NCBI RefSeq assembly: GCF_036203305.1
Contig: NZ_CP108131.1
Coordinates: 8,246,001-8,310,000, forward strand
Length of the DNA: 64,000 nucleotides
DNA from: Streptomyces sp. NBC_00190
Lineage (GTDB): Bacteria; Actinomycetota; Actinomycetes; Streptomycetales; Streptomycetaceae
Direction of reading: 5' to 3'
Part shown: positions 45,645-55,666 of the stretch, piece by piece
Position numbering within the stretch: position 1 is the stretch's first letter
Layout: the number at the start of each line of letters is the position of its first letter
Position numbers and translations under genes: made by a program
Notes under the pieces: generated by a model
Databases searched by the model: none
What the model saw: only the letters and a program-made list of their open reading frames with translations
Told to the model about the DNA's origin: nothing

Positions 45645-45959
45645 ATGCACGTGCGCCACCGATCCGCCGCGGCACTGGGCCGCCTTCCGCGACCCGCCGA
45701 CCAGACCGGTCACGCGGCCACCGTCAGTCACCTCTTCACGCTTCCCGTGCCAGAGCCCGTTCTGACGTCGTCCGCCAGCAGGGTGGTCCGTGACGGGGTG
45801 GCATACGCCGGCCCGGGGGAGGCGTGCGTGTGCAAGCGGCACGCCTGCGTCGGCATCGGCTCCATCTTCTGGTGGAGTGAGCACAGGACCGCGGCCGAGC
45901 CGGTCATGGAGTGGCACCCCGGCGGCGGGATCCGCTGCAGAGAACTCGCCCAGCGCTGA
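45645..45959 (+). CDS. Hypothetical protein
   Basis: 104 residues from ATG 45645. The second half (RVVRDGVAYAGPGEACVCKR, HACVGIGSIFWWSEHRTAAE) has very high G/C at third codon positions, supporting coding. Four cysteines (CVCKRHAC and GIRC). No family recognised and the start is uncertain. Confidence 0.45.
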   Translation: MHVRHRSAAALGRLPRPADQTGHAATVSHLFTLPVPEPVLTSSASRVVRDGVAYAGPGEACVCKRHACVGIGSIFWWSEHRTAAEPVMEWHPGGGIRCRELAQR

Positions 45960-46317
45960 CTTCCGCCGCGCGACGGCGTGCCGCTGCGCCGCCCGACGGA
46001 GACGGCGCCGTTCCCTTCGGAACACCGCGTCGCCGCGGCAGCGCCCCGGCGCGCTCACCGGCAGGCAATCCGCGTCCTGGCCGCCGCCGTACGAGACTGT
46101 TTCAACCTGTCTATCGAGGTCAGCGGCGTTGAGCCGGGAGTCCGGCGAACCCCTCCCGTTCGCGGAACAGGCACAGTCACGGAAGCGCGAACGGAGGTGC
46201 CGGGCCGCTCGGTGCGCCTGCCGTGCGAGTCTGGTTGACCGTCATCAGCGCAGCCCGGACGTCCGCTCTTGCCGGTGCCGAGTATCAGCTGCCAGCTCGG
46301 CGAGCCCGAGGTTCGGG
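45960..46317. other. No gene seen
   Basis: About 360 bases up to the IS701 end. No motif. Confidence 0.4.
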
Positions 46318-47110
46318 CTAGTACTGCAACGGTCTTTGTCGTGGTGGTTTGTTGGTTTCTGGTGGGGTGTGGCCGCGTCGTTTGTAGTGGCTGATGCGGG
46401 CTTGGTGTTGTCGTCTGCGGCGCCAGTGTGACCAGTGCAGGATGTGGTCGATGCTCGGGCGTGGGCGCCGATGGCGAGGGCCATGCGGCGGTGCCAGCCG
46501 TCGTAGCGGCGGACCTGGTAGTCGTCCAGGCCGCACTCCTGCTTCGCGGTCTGGAAGCATTCCATTCCTCGACCGCCCACCGGCTGCCCGCGATGTGGAT
46601 CAGCTCGTCCAGTGATGCCTTTGGAGAAACCGTAGTCGGCGTCCGCGGTCACCCACCCGAACGAGATCCGGTCCGCGCTCGCCCGGCGGATCAGGGCCTT
46701 GGCCATCACCACTTTCGTCTCGAAGCGGACCGTGTCCTCGATACCGGCGGCCCGGAACCGGTCGCGGTCGTCCGTCCACGAGGTGGGCAGATGCAGATGC
46801 AGACGCCGGTCGATCAACGTGCGGCCGTGACTGTCGGCATAGGCGAGGAAAACTCCGATCTGGGAGTTGTCCCGAGGTGCTCGATTACGTAGTCCCTCAC
46901 GTCGTCCAGGACCTGATCGGCGTCCAAGTCGATCCGGTTCAACAGCCGGTGGATCCGGTCCGGACCGCAATCCCGGCCTCCTCGGCCAGCGCCCAGCCGT
47001 TCTTCCGCTCCAGCGGGGCGATCAGCCCGCGCACGTACGCCAACGCCGCCTCACGCGGCTCCGACCTGGAGAAACGGTGCACGAACCGCTCGTGCAAGAG
47101 TCAGAAAGCG
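46318..47110 (-). mobile_element. IS701-family element, internally deleted
   Basis: From the 5' side (right): RFVHRFSRSEPREAALAYVR, GLIAPLERKNGWALAEEAG, one shift, RIHRLLNRIDLDADQVLDDV; then IGVFLAYADSHGRTLIDRRL, LPTSWTDDRDRFRAAGIED, FGWVTADADYGFSKG, and after a gap ECFQTAKQECGLDDYQVRRY DGWHRRMAL. The region between the second Asp and the ECFQTAKQE block, normally over 100 residues, is deleted. The left end CTAGTACTGCAACGG at 46318 is the IS terminus. It cannot transpose by itself. Confidence 0.8.
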
Positions 47111-47178
47111 CCTATAGCGGTCGACACAGTGTTTGGATCTGTCGGGAGGCGATGAGGCAGCAGGCCAGCTTGAGGGGG

Positions 47179-47976
47179 TTACGGGGTACGGGCCGGGAAG
47201 GTGAAGGTGTAGCCCTGGGCTGAGAGCCAGGGCAGGTAGCGGGTCAGCGCGGCGACGGTCTGTGAACGGTCGCCGCCTCCGTCGTGGAACAGCACGGTCG
47301 GCTGGGCGGGCAACTCCTTCTCGACGGCGGAGAGGATGGAGGGCAGGCCGGGCCTGCTCCAGTCTTTGGGGTCGACGCTCCAGCCGAGGGGCCGCATCCC
47401 GCTCGCGGCCGCGATCTCACGGCTCGCGGGGGTGAAGGCACCGCCCGGCGCCCGGTAGTAGTCGACGGGAACGCCAGGGGCCGCTTTCTCGATCATCTCC
47501 TTGGCCGCGAGGATCTGCCGGCTCTGGTAGGCGACGGGTTTGTGATCCATCGTGACGTCGTGGTCCACGGAGTGGTCGCACAGCCGGTGTCCGGCGGCGG
47601 CGACCTGGCGGACCAGCTCCGGGTGAGCCTGGGCCTTGGTGCCGATCATGCAGAAGGTGGCCTTGACCTTGTTGCGCCGCAGCACCTCCAGCACCTGCGG
47701 GGTCCAGCGGGGGTCGGGGCCGTCGTCGATCGTGATGGCGATGTCGTGGCCCGCTCCCTGAGCGAGGCGGGATATCCCGGCCGGCACCTGCGCGATCGCC
47801 GCCTCCGGCGCCTGCGGCCGCGCCTGTGCGGACCCGGAGCGCGAAGCGGCGGACTGGCCTCCGTTGCCGCCGGTCGCGGCGAGCGCTGGTGCGCCGGCTG
47901 AGGCCAGCAGGCCCAGTACGGCCGCCGTCACGCTGAAGCGCGCCCGGCGGCGGCCTCCGGAGGTGGTGGTGCTCAT
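47179..47976 (-). CDS. Secreted polysaccharide deacetylase (NodB family)
   Basis: 265 residues with a signal peptide (SVTAAVLGLLASAGAPALAA). NodB motifs: ITIDDGPDP (catalytic and metal Asp), HSVDHD (metal His), YYRAPGG, GWSVDPKDW and TVLFHDGGG (catalytic His). It should remove acetyl groups from peptidoglycan, chitin or exopolysaccharide. It is adjacent to the IS701 remnant and stands alone. Confidence 0.92.
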   Translation of the reverse strand: MSTTTSGGRRRARFSVTAAVLGLLASAGAPALAATGGNGGQSAASRSGSAQARPQAPEAAIAQVPAGISRLAQGAGHDIAITIDDGPDPRWTPQVLEVLRRNKVKATFCMIGTKAQAHPELVRQVAAAGHRLCDHSVDHDVTMDHKPVAYQSRQILAAKEMIEKAAPGVPVDYYRAPGGAFTPASREIAAASGMRPLGWSVDPKDWSRPGLPSILSAVEKELPAQPTVLFHDGGGDRSQTVAALTRYLPWLSAQGYTFTFPARTP

Positions 47977-48565
47977 GGATGCGTTCTTCCCTTGCCCTCG
48001 CGCTTCGGACTCTCGTTGCTCGTCCAGGCTAGGCGGCCGACGGTTTGTCCCTCTCAGCCGAAAGGCCCCTTTTCGCTGTTCGGGCTGTGATGGTGGTCAC
48101 TCCGGCAGTGGGCGCAACGGCTGCGTGCCATTGCGGCCGACCGGGCGGGGGAGTATCAGGAGGGTGGGTGGGCCAGGTGCCCACGCTGGCCCGCCGCCGG
48201 GACCTGCCCGTGCTGTCCGGGGCATCGACCTCCGCCGGAGCACCCAGCATGGTGAACCGGCTCTTGTCGCTGCCCTCACCTGCAATGGACACCGCGAAGT
48301 ACTGGACCACCGGCCCTGCCACCGCTGTCGACGGGCTGCTCGTGGTCCCTCGGTTTCACTGCGGTCCGCGATCGCGCCCACCACGACCGTCCACATGCCC
48401 TCGCGCAGTAGAAAGCGGCGGGGTGACTGCGATCGGGTAGTCCCCGGAGCGGGAGCCGGAGCCGGGCCAGATGCAGGCGAAGGGGATCAGTGCCGGTGCA
48501 ACCGGCGGCCCGCCGCGCCCTCCGGTGGAGGGGGCGGCGGGCCGCTCGCTGCATCGCGCGGGCAT
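47977..48565. other. No recognisable gene
   Basis: About 590 bases between the deacetylase start and the stop of the next minus-strand remnant. It contains the deacetylase promoter. No motif found. Confidence 0.4.
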
Positions 48566-48946
48566 CTAGGGAAGGGTGCAGACGACCAACGGCGTCGCGG
48601 TTGCTGTGGCGGTGCCGGTGTTCTTCACACCGATCACCCAGCCCCGGTCGGTCGGGGCCGAGTCGGTGATGAAGGTGAGTGAGCTGCTGGTGCGGCCGCC
48701 TCCCCCGGTGGGCACGCCCGACGGACAGTCCACCTGGGCTTAGCTGAAACCTCCCGGGGGGATGGACACGGTCGGGCCCTGGGACTGGGGGTGGGGGCCC
48801 ATTGCCGCCGCGGCACCGGTGCTGGCGGGGAAAGCGGGCTTGGGCGGATCGTTCCTGGAGCCCAGTGCATTGGCGGCGGTCACGCCGCTGGCGAGGAGCA
48901 CGATGGCGGCCGTGGCGGCCAGGGCGAGGGGGTGGATGGATTTCAT
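48566..48946 (-). pseudogene. Small secreted protein with an internal stop codon
   Basis: ATG 48946 starts a signal peptide (MKSIHPLALAATAAIVLLAS, cleavage near AANA), then a Pro-rich part to GGFS, where TAA replaces codon 69. The same frame continues without further stops: AQVDCPSGVPTGGG, SSSLTFITDSAPTDRGWVIG and VKNTGTATATATPLVVCTLP to TAG. The two cysteines after the stop could pair in a beta-sandwich. A single base change would restore a 126-residue protein. Confidence 0.65.
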
Positions 48947-49798
48947 GCTGGCGTTCTCCGGGCACTCGATGTTCGGGACAGCCTTGGGCTTCCACATCCC
49001 GCCCGGTGATCCACCCGGTAACTCGTTCAGGTCAAGAGGAAACGTATATGCGTATGTCGAAAGAGTGAACCCTGCTTCGCGCGGTCACGGGTGCGCTGGC
49101 TGTATCGCCCACGAGCGCCGTCGACAGGCCGGCAGCGAGGGTGATGTTCTTGGTCTGGCGAGCGGGTCGCAGGTCTGCGATCTCCGGGGTGGTGACCGTG
49201 GTGGTGAGGTAGCGGAGTACTTCCCGGGCGATGCCCGTTTGCCGCCCACAGAAGGAACGCTTGCTTGCAGCGCCGTGTGCGCGGATGGACGGCTCTGACA
49301 CGTTGACTCGGCCCAAGCGGCAGCGCGCTCCGTCCGCTGCGCTTGGGGCACTGTCGGTGGCAGGGGAGAGGATGCCGGTACGACACTGCTGCCGATCACC
49401 GCGCCCGCGTCCCTGTTGGACGCCCACCGCCTCGACCCCGAAGCCGGCGGATGGGATTCAGGGCTGACCACGCAGTGGCCGCACGCCTGCGCCTCGCCGA
49501 AGCAGCCGTCCCATTCACCAGCGTGCATGCCCTGGACGTCGGCTCCTGGCCCGCCACGGACTGGTCGGTCACCCACCCGGCGCCCGGCCCGGCCCGTCAG
49601 GGGCGCACGAGTAGAGGGGCCCCGGCGGGAGGGTTCGCCGAGGCTCTTCTCGTGGTGGCCGAGGTCCGGGATGGGGCTTGTAGCCCACGTTGCTCGCGGA
49701 GGAGCCACGTGACCGCGTGACGCGGGGTATGCCACAACATTGGCGTCGTGGTCAGGTCCTCCCCAGTTCCGGGGGTTTGCGCGACTAGCCTCCGCATC
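48947..49798. other. Decayed region
   Basis: About 850 bases. The minus strand has a coding-like piece (IAREVLRYLTTTVTTPEIAD near 49190) and the plus strand others (HAVAARLRLAEAAVPFTSVH near 49500). None has both start and stop, and no family was recognised. Confidence 0.4.
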
Positions 49799-50629
49799 AT
49801 GCTGCGTATCGCTGACACAGGCACCGGCCGCCTCGTGGAAATTCCTTCCGCACACCGTCACCTGTTGCGCATCTGCGTCCACCTGCCGGTCACCGACACC
49901 CGGATCGGCACGGTGCACCTGCGGGCGCCCCTGCTCGGCGACGTCCTGGCACGTACCGCGGAGCTGCACGGTCTGGCGTCCCAGACGGTCCTCACCACGC
50001 CAGACCTGCCGCATGAGCAAGCCCAGGCGCTCGATCGCGCCATGTCCGATCTCGGTATCCACCCGCCCGCCACCGTCGGTGTTCACGATCTGACCGACTC
50101 GCTTTGCGACGCTGCCGATGTGCACGTGCTCGCTCACGGCACCCCCAGACAGGACACCGCCGACGGGGTCTGGATCTACGTGGGCCGGCTCAGCCCAGCA
50201 CCCCCGGACGAGGGCGTCCCCGTCCGTGGAGGTCTCCTCGCCTCCGGTCTCTTGGAGGCTTTCGCCCCGGAGGGGACCGATCCGCTGGCTGTGCGGATGC
50301 TGCTGCTCGGCCACGCCTACCGCACGCCGGTCACGGTGACCAGCTCCGCGCTCGCCGAGGCCCGGCGGACGCTGGGGCACTGGCGGCAACAGGTGGCCGA
50401 GTGGGCGCAGGAGCCGTCCAGGCCGATCCCTGCCGACGTCCTGCGGCAGGCGCATGCCGCACTCGCCGATGATCTCGGCGTTCACGCCGTCCTGGACATG
50501 CTGGTCGGCGTGGCGGGGCGCGCCGACGTGCCGGCCGGAGCCAAATTCGAGACGTTCGCCTTTCTCGACCGCGTCCTCGGGCTGGACCTCGTGCGTGAGG
50601 TCGGCCGCCAGCACCGGGCGACGCCATGA
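49799..50629 (+). CDS. Cysteinyl-tRNA synthetase-like protein without the HIGH motif
   Basis: 276 residues, about 60% of a normal CysRS. LRIADTGTGRLVEIP parallels the CysRS start; CVHLPVTDTRIGTVHLRAPL occupies the position of the HIGH region but has TVHL in place of HIGH; FETFAFLDRVLGLDL parallels the C-terminal helix. The Zn ligands and KMSKS are not recognisable, so tRNA charging is unlikely; a thiol- or amino-acid-related ligase role is speculation. ATG 49799 is chosen at the start of family similarity. Its stop overlaps the SixA-like start by four bases. Confidence 0.6.
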   Translation: MLRIADTGTGRLVEIPSAHRHLLRICVHLPVTDTRIGTVHLRAPLLGDVLARTAELHGLASQTVLTTPDLPHEQAQALDRAMSDLGIHPPATVGVHDLTDSLCDAADVHVLAHGTPRQDTADGVWIYVGRLSPAPPDEGVPVRGGLLASGLLEAFAPEGTDPLAVRMLLLGHAYRTPVTVTSSALAEARRTLGHWRQQVAEWAQEPSRPIPADVLRQAHAALADDLGVHAVLDMLVGVAGRADVPAGAKFETFAFLDRVLGLDLVREVGRQHRATP

Positions 50630-51334
50630 CTTCACGCGACTCCCGGCGCCTGGTCGTCCTGCGGCACGCCAAGTCCGCCTGGCCGGACGTGCCCGACTCC
50701 GAGCGGCCACTCGCCCCGCGCGGACGCCGGGACACGCCCCTGCGGTCGGCCGCTGGCTGCGCGAGGCCGACTGCGTTCCCGACTTGGTCGTGTGTTCCTC
50801 CACCCGCCGCACGCGCGAGACATGGGACCTCGTCGCGGCCGAGCTCGGGGCCGCCCCGCGCCGGTCATCTACGAGGCACGCCTCTACGGGGCGAGCGCCG
50901 GGGAGTTGCTCGGGGTCGTACGGGAGATCCCCGCGCAGGTGCGGACGCTGATGCTGATCGGGCACAACTCCGGCGTGCAGGAGCTGGTTCTGATGCTTGC
51001 CTGTGAGGCGGACGGCTACGTGCTGGAGCAGACCCGTACGAAGTTCCCGACGTCCGCAATCGCGGTGCTGCACGTGTCAGGGCACTGGGCGTCCCTCGAA
51101 GCAGGTGCTGCCCGGCTGACCGACATGGTCGTGCCCCGCGGCGCGAAGCCGACTGGGCGTGCTCGCGGGGGTTCCAGGCGGGTCGATCGCGGCGAGCTCG
51201 GCGGCCCGGCGGCGGGCGCGGCCCGGGTCCTCGCCCAGCCCGCCGGGGCGGCGGACGTTCGTGAGCCATTGCCCGAGGGCGAGGTCGAGGACGGCTGCCC
51301 CCGCGGTACGGCCAGGGTCCCGTGCAGCTCGTGA
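50626..51334 (+). pseudogene. SixA-like phosphohistidine phosphatase with two frameshifts
   Basis: Starts ATGA-coupled to the CysRS-like gene. Frame 1: RLVVLRHAKSAWPDVPDSER with the RHAK catalytic motif. A shift near 50735 gives AVGRWLREADCVPDLVVCSS and TRRTRETWDLVAAELG. A second shift near 50865 gives VIYEARLYGASAGELLGVVR, LMLIGHNSGVQELVLML with the second catalytic His. Joined, they form a complete histidine phosphatase domain ending near 51150. SixA removes phosphate from His in phosphotransfer proteins. Confidence 0.75.
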
Positions 51335-51425
51335 TACGCGCGGGCGGCGACGATGTCGGTTTTGAAGCCGGCGTCGGCGGTGTCCCACGATCCCGAGCTC
51401 TTCCAGCTCGGCCGCGTGTTCGCCA
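51150..51425 (-). pseudogene. Helicase-associated domain fragment
   Basis: The minus strand reads GFKTDIVAARAYHELHGTLA, then in another frame LDLALGQWLTNVRRPGGLGE and ARRRAAELAAIDP. This is the repeat unit of the helicase-associated domain found in long Streptomyces helicases. Only about one repeat survives, overlapping the tail of the SixA-like remnant. Confidence 0.6.
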
Positions 51426-51464
51426 CTGATGGTCCCAGAGATAGGGGCACCCGCGTGCGGCCGT

Positions 51465-53177
51465 TCAGTTCACCGGGATGATGTCGGGCGCGCCGAGCCG
51501 CACCGCGTCGGCGGTCCGGTCGTCCGGCTGCTGCTGGGCCTCGCGCTCGGCGGCCACGCGCTTGAGGTAGTGGTCGACCTCGCGGTCCTGGTGCGCCCGG
51601 TCCCATCCCAGGTGGGGCGCCATCAGCTGGGCCACGGTCGGCGCCGCGTCCACCCCGCGGTCCCAGGACTCGATGGAGATCCGGGTGCGCCGGGCGAGGA
51701 CGTCCTCCAGGTGGCGGGCTCCCTCGTGGGTCACCGCGTACACGGCCTCGACCCTCAGGTAGTCGTCGGAGCTCGGCAGTGCCTCGCCGAGCGCGGGGTC
51801 GGCCGCCACCAGGGCGAGCAGCTCGGGCGCCAGGGAGCCGTAGCGGTTCAGGAGGTGCTCGATGCGGGCGACATGGAGCCCGGAGCCCTCGGCAAGCCGG
51901 TGCCGCGAGTTCCACAGCGCCGGGTAGCCGTCGGCGCCCAGCAGCGGAACGCGGTGCGTGACGCAGTCGGGGACCTTCTCGTCCAGGGCGCGGGCGGCCT
52001 CGTCGACCGCGTCCTTGGCCATCACCCGGTACGTGGTGTACTTGCCGCCCGCCACCACGACGAGTCCGGGCACAGGATGGGCGACGAGGTGCTCCCGGGA
52101 CAGCTTGCTGGTCTCCGCCGCCTCGCCCGACAGCAGGGGGCGCAGGCCGGCGTAGACGCCCTCGACGTCCTCGGGGACCAGGGGGGTGGCCAGGACGCTG
52201 TTGACGTGTTCCAGCAGGTAGGTGACGTCCTTGGAGCTGAGGGCGGGGTGGGCCTTGTCGAGTGTCCAGTCCGTGTCGGTGGTCCCGATGATCCAGTGCC
52301 GGCCCCAGGGGATGACGAACAGCACGCTCTTCTCGGTGCGCAGGATCAGACCGGTGCGGGAGTTGATGCGGTCACGGGGGACGAGCAGGTGGACGCCCTT
52401 GGAGGCGCGGACGTGGAACTGGCCGCGGGTGCCGGCCATGGCCTGGGTGTCGTCCGTCCACACCCCGGTCGCGTTGATGACCTGCTTGGCCCGCACTTCC
52501 GTCTCGTCGCCGCTCTCCAGGTCCGTGACGACGGCGCCGACCACCCGCTCGCCCTGTCGCAGGAAGCGGCTGACGCGGGTGCGGTTGGCGGTCAGCGCCC
52601 CGTACGAGGCGGCCGTGCGGGCGAGGAACAGGGTGTGCCGGGCGTCGTCGACCTGGGCGTCCCAGTACTGGATGGCGCCCACCAGGGCGTCGGAGCGCAG
52701 GGCAGGCGCCTCGCGCAGGGCCCGGTGCCTGCTCAGGTGGCGGTGGTGGGGCAGGCCTCCGGAGGTGCCGGAGGCCCGGGCCATCGCGTCGTACAGCAGC
52801 ACGCCGCTGCCGACGTACGGGCGCTCCGTGACGCGGTGTTGCAGGGGGTAGAGGAATGGCACCGGACGTACCAGGTGGGGGGCGAGGAACCGGAGCATGA
52901 GGCCCCGTTCCTTGAGGGCTTCGGCGACGAGGCGGAAGTCGAGCATCTCCAGGTAGCGCAGGCCGCCGTGGATGAGTTTGCTGGAGCGGCTGGACGTACC
53001 CGAGGCCCAGTCGCGGGCTTCGACGAGACCGACGCTCAGGCCCCGGGTGGCGGCGTCCAGGGCAGCCCCGCTGCCGACGACGCCGCCTCCGACGACGAGG
53101 ACGTCGAGCTCGCCCTGTCCCATGCCGGCGAGGGCCTGCGTGCGGGCTTGGGGCGAGAGGGCCACCGGATCGACCAT
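51465..53177 (-). CDS. glpD: FAD-dependent glycerol-3-phosphate dehydrogenase
   Basis: 570 residues, full length. LDVLVVGGGVVGSGAALDAA binds FAD; SSRSSKLIHGGLRYLE, QVINATGVWTDD, PWGRHWIIGTTDTDW and VVVAGGKYTTYRVMAKDAVD are GlpD landmarks. It oxidises glycerol-3-phosphate to dihydroxyacetone phosphate, passing electrons to the quinone pool at the membrane. GAGGAGACC precedes the ATG. It is the third gene of glpF-glpK-glpD, 39 bases after glpK. Confidence 0.96.
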   Translation of the reverse strand: MVDPVALSPQARTQALAGMGQGELDVLVVGGGVVGSGAALDAATRGLSVGLVEARDWASGTSSRSSKLIHGGLRYLEMLDFRLVAEALKERGLMLRFLAPHLVRPVPFLYPLQHRVTERPYVGSGVLLYDAMARASGTSGGLPHHRHLSRHRALREAPALRSDALVGAIQYWDAQVDDARHTLFLARTAASYGALTANRTRVSRFLRQGERVVGAVVTDLESGDETEVRAKQVINATGVWTDDTQAMAGTRGQFHVRASKGVHLLVPRDRINSRTGLILRTEKSVLFVIPWGRHWIIGTTDTDWTLDKAHPALSSKDVTYLLEHVNSVLATPLVPEDVEGVYAGLRPLLSGEAAETSKLSREHLVAHPVPGLVVVAGGKYTTYRVMAKDAVDEAARALDEKVPDCVTHRVPLLGADGYPALWNSRHRLAEGSGLHVARIEHLLNRYGSLAPELLALVAADPALGEALPSSDDYLRVEAVYAVTHEGARHLEDVLARRTRISIESWDRGVDAAPTVAQLMAPHLGWDRAHQDREVDHYLKRVAAEREAQQQPDDRTADAVRLGAPDIIPVN

Positions 53178-53216
53178 GGTCTCCTCCTCAGTGCTGCGGG
53201 CGCGCGCGGCCGGAAC

Positions 53217-54734
53217 CTATTCGACCTTGGCCCAGTCGAGCGTGCGCTCCACCGCCCGCTTCCAGCCCTCGTACCCTTCGGTGCGCCGTTCCTCCGACCA
53301 CTCGGGGTTCCAGCGCTTGGACTCCTGCCAGTGGGTGCGCAGTTCGTCCGTGTCCCGCCAGAAGCCGGTGGCGAGCCCGGCCGCGTAGGCGGCGCCGAGC
53401 GCGGTCGTCTCGGCGACTACCGGACGGCTGACCGGTACGCCGAGGACATCGGCCTGGGTCTGCATGCAGAGGTCGTTGGCCGTCACTCCGCCGTCGACCT
53501 TGAGCACGTCGAGGTGGACGCCGGAGTCCTGCTCCATGGCTTCCACCACGTCGCGGGTCTGGTAGCAGATCGCCTCCAGGGTGGCTCGCGCCAGGTGGCC
53601 GTTGTCGTGATAGCGGGCCAGGCCGACGATCGCGCCGCGGGCGTCGGAGCGCCAGTACGGGGCGAACAGGCCGGAGAAGGCGGGGACGAAGTAGATGCCG
53701 CCGCTGTCCTCGACGGTGCTCGCCAGGCGCTCGCTCTCGGCGGCGTCGCTGATGATCTTCAGCTGGTCGCGCAGCCATTGCACGGCGGAGCCGGTGACCG
53801 CGATGGATCCTTCGAGGGCGTAGATCGCGGGGTTGTCGCCGAACTGGTACGCCACGGTGGTCAGGAGGCCGTGCTGCGAGCGGACCAGTTCCGTCCCGGT
53901 GTTGAGCACCAGGAAGTTGCCGGTTCCGTACGTGTTCTTCGCCTCGCCGGGCGCGTAGCAGACCTGCCCGACGGTGGCCGCCTGCTGGTCGCCGAGGACA
54001 CCGGTGATGGGAATGGCCTCGCGCAGCGGCCGGGAGGTGCGGGTGTGTCCGTACGCCTCCGGGTGGGAGGACGGGTTGATGGTGGGCAGCATGGCCCGGG
54101 GTACGCCGAAGAAGCCGAGCAGTTCGTCGTCCCAGTCGAGGGTCTCCAGGTCCATGAGCATGGTGCGGCTGGCGTTGGTGACGTCGGTGGCGTGGACACC
54201 GCCATCGGGTCCGCCGGTGAGGTTCCACAGCACCCAGCAGTCGGTGTTGCCGAAGAGGGCGTGGCCCTGCTCGGCGGCCTCGCGCACGCCGTCGACGTTC
54301 TCCAGGATCCATTGGATCTTGCCGCCGGAGAAGTAGGTGGCCGGCGGCAGCCCCGCTTTACGGCGGATGACGTCGCCCTGGCCGCCGCGTTCCAGTGCAG
54401 CGGCGATGGAGTCGGTACGGGTGTCCTGCCAGACGATGGCGTTGTAGTACGGGCGGCCGGTGCGGGGGTCCCAGACAACGGTCGTCTCGCGCTGGTTGGT
54501 GATGCCGACGGCCGCCAGGTCGGAGGCGTCGAGGTTTCCGTGCCGGAGGGCGTTCTGGATCACCGAGTTGGTGCGTTCCCAGATCTCCACCGGGTCGTGT
54601 TCGACCCACCCCGAGCGCGGGAGGATCTGGGAGTGCTCCAGCTGGTGCCGCGCCACCTCGTTGCCGGAGTGGTCGAAGATCATGAAACGGGTGCTCGTGG
54701 TCCCCTGGTCCACTGCGCCGACGAAGTCAGCCAT
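53217..54734 (-). CDS. glpK: Glycerol kinase
   Basis: 505 residues. [20 protein letters not shown] is the phosphate site; [58 protein letters not shown] and [20 protein letters not shown] follow the family order. It phosphorylates glycerol with ATP. AGGAGG lies before the ATG. The His-loop residue of activated Firmicutes kinases cannot be judged here. Co-transcribed with glpF upstream and glpD downstream. Confidence 0.97.
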   Translation of the reverse strand: MADFVGAVDQGTTSTRFMIFDHSGNEVARHQLEHSQILPRSGWVEHDPVEIWERTNSVIQNALRHGNLDASDLAAVGITNQRETTVVWDPRTGRPYYNAIVWQDTRTDSIAAALERGGQGDVIRRKAGLPPATYFSGGKIQWILENVDGVREAAEQGHALFGNTDCWVLWNLTGGPDGGVHATDVTNASRTMLMDLETLDWDDELLGFFGVPRAMLPTINPSSHPEAYGHTRTSRPLREAIPITGVLGDQQAATVGQVCYAPGEAKNTYGTGNFLVLNTGTELVRSQHGLLTTVAYQFGDNPAIYALEGSIAVTGSAVQWLRDQLKIISDAAESERLASTVEDSGGIYFVPAFSGLFAPYWRSDARGAIVGLARYHDNGHLARATLEAICYQTRDVVEAMEQDSGVHLDVLKVDGGVTANDLCMQTQADVLGVPVSRPVVAETTALGAAYAAGLATGFWRDTDELRTHWQESKRWNPEWSEERRTEGYEGWKRAVERTLDWAKVE

Positions 54735-54817
54735 GGGGTGCCGCCTCCTCTTGGGATGCCGTGTGTGGGGCTGTCGTCCGGGACGGGACGGGCGGTGTCC
54801 GCCCGCCCCGGATCAGG

Positions 54818-55666
54818 TCAGCTCTCGTCCGGTGCCGGGACGCGTCCGGGAGGCTCCGGTTCGGCGGTCGGCAGGAACCGGCCGATGAGCAACTTGTAGA
54901 TACCCGCTCCCAGCACACCGCCGATGAACGGGCCGATGATCGGCACCCAGAAGTAGAAGTTGCCGTACTGATCTCTCCATGCCGTGCCGTATCCGGTGAG
55001 GAAGCTGGCCAGACGGGGGCCGAGGTCACGGGCCGGGTTGATCGCGTACCCGGCGTTCGTACCCCAAGCCATGCCGATCGCCACGACGATCAGGCCGACG
55101 ATGAACGGGGCCAGGTTGGCGCCGGGAGGTGTGCCCAGCAGGTCCGTGACCGCGAAGATCAGCAGGAGCAGGATCGCGGTGCCGATGATCTGGTCCCGCA
55201 GTGCGCCCCACTCGGTCACCGGCAGGTTCGGGTTTCCGTTGGCCGGGAGCGTGGAGAAGACACCCTGGGTCTTGATGGTGTGGCCGGGGTCGGCCTTCGC
55301 CAGTGCCTCGGTGTAGTTCCAGCGGACGATCAGGGCGGCAACGAAGGCTCCGGCGAGCTGGGCCAGTGCGTAGGGGGCCACCCTGCTCCACGGGAAGCCC
55401 TTGAAAGTGGCCAGGGCGACGGTCACCGCGGGATTGAGGTGGGCGCCGCTCAGCCGTGCCGCGACGTAGACGCCCAGGGTCACGCCGAGACCCCAGGCCC
55501 AGGCGATGCTGTCGTGGTTTCCGAGGCCGCCTGCCGGGTCCGTCAGGGCTCCGCCGGCTACCACCTGGGCCACGACACCACAGCCGAAGAGGATGAGAAT
55601 CATGGTGCCTGCGAATTCTGCCGAGAGTTCGCCGACCAGCCCTGATGCTTTGAGGCGCTCCTTCAT
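54818..55666 (-). CDS. glpF: Glycerol uptake facilitator (aquaglyceroporin)
   Basis: 282 residues with six membrane segments. The two pore motifs are NPAV (in GAHLNPAVTVAL) and NPAR (in GYAINPARDLGPR); the Asp after NPAR marks an aquaglyceroporin rather than a water channel. It lets glycerol enter by diffusion, trapped by GlpK. First gene of the glp operon; glpK follows after 83 bases. A 303-base divergent region separates it from dhaK. Confidence 0.95.
   Translation of the reverse strand: MKERLKASGLVGELSAEFAGTMILILFGCGVVAQVVAGGALTDPAGGLGNHDSIAWAWGLGVTLGVYVAARLSGAHLNPAVTVALATFKGFPWSRVAPYALAQLAGAFVAALIVRWNYTEALAKADPGHTIKTQGVFSTLPANGNPNLPVTEWGALRDQIIGTAILLLLIFAVTDLLGTPPGANLAPFIVGLIVVAIGMAWGTNAGYAINPARDLGPRLASFLTGYGTAWRDQYGNFYFWVPIIGPFIGGVLGAGIYKLLIGRFLPTAEPEPPGRVPAPDES

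Noticed and set aside
51429..54899. A 1156-codon plus-strand frame opposite glpD and glpK
   Set aside because: It is the antisense shadow of two certain genes and has no independent motif.
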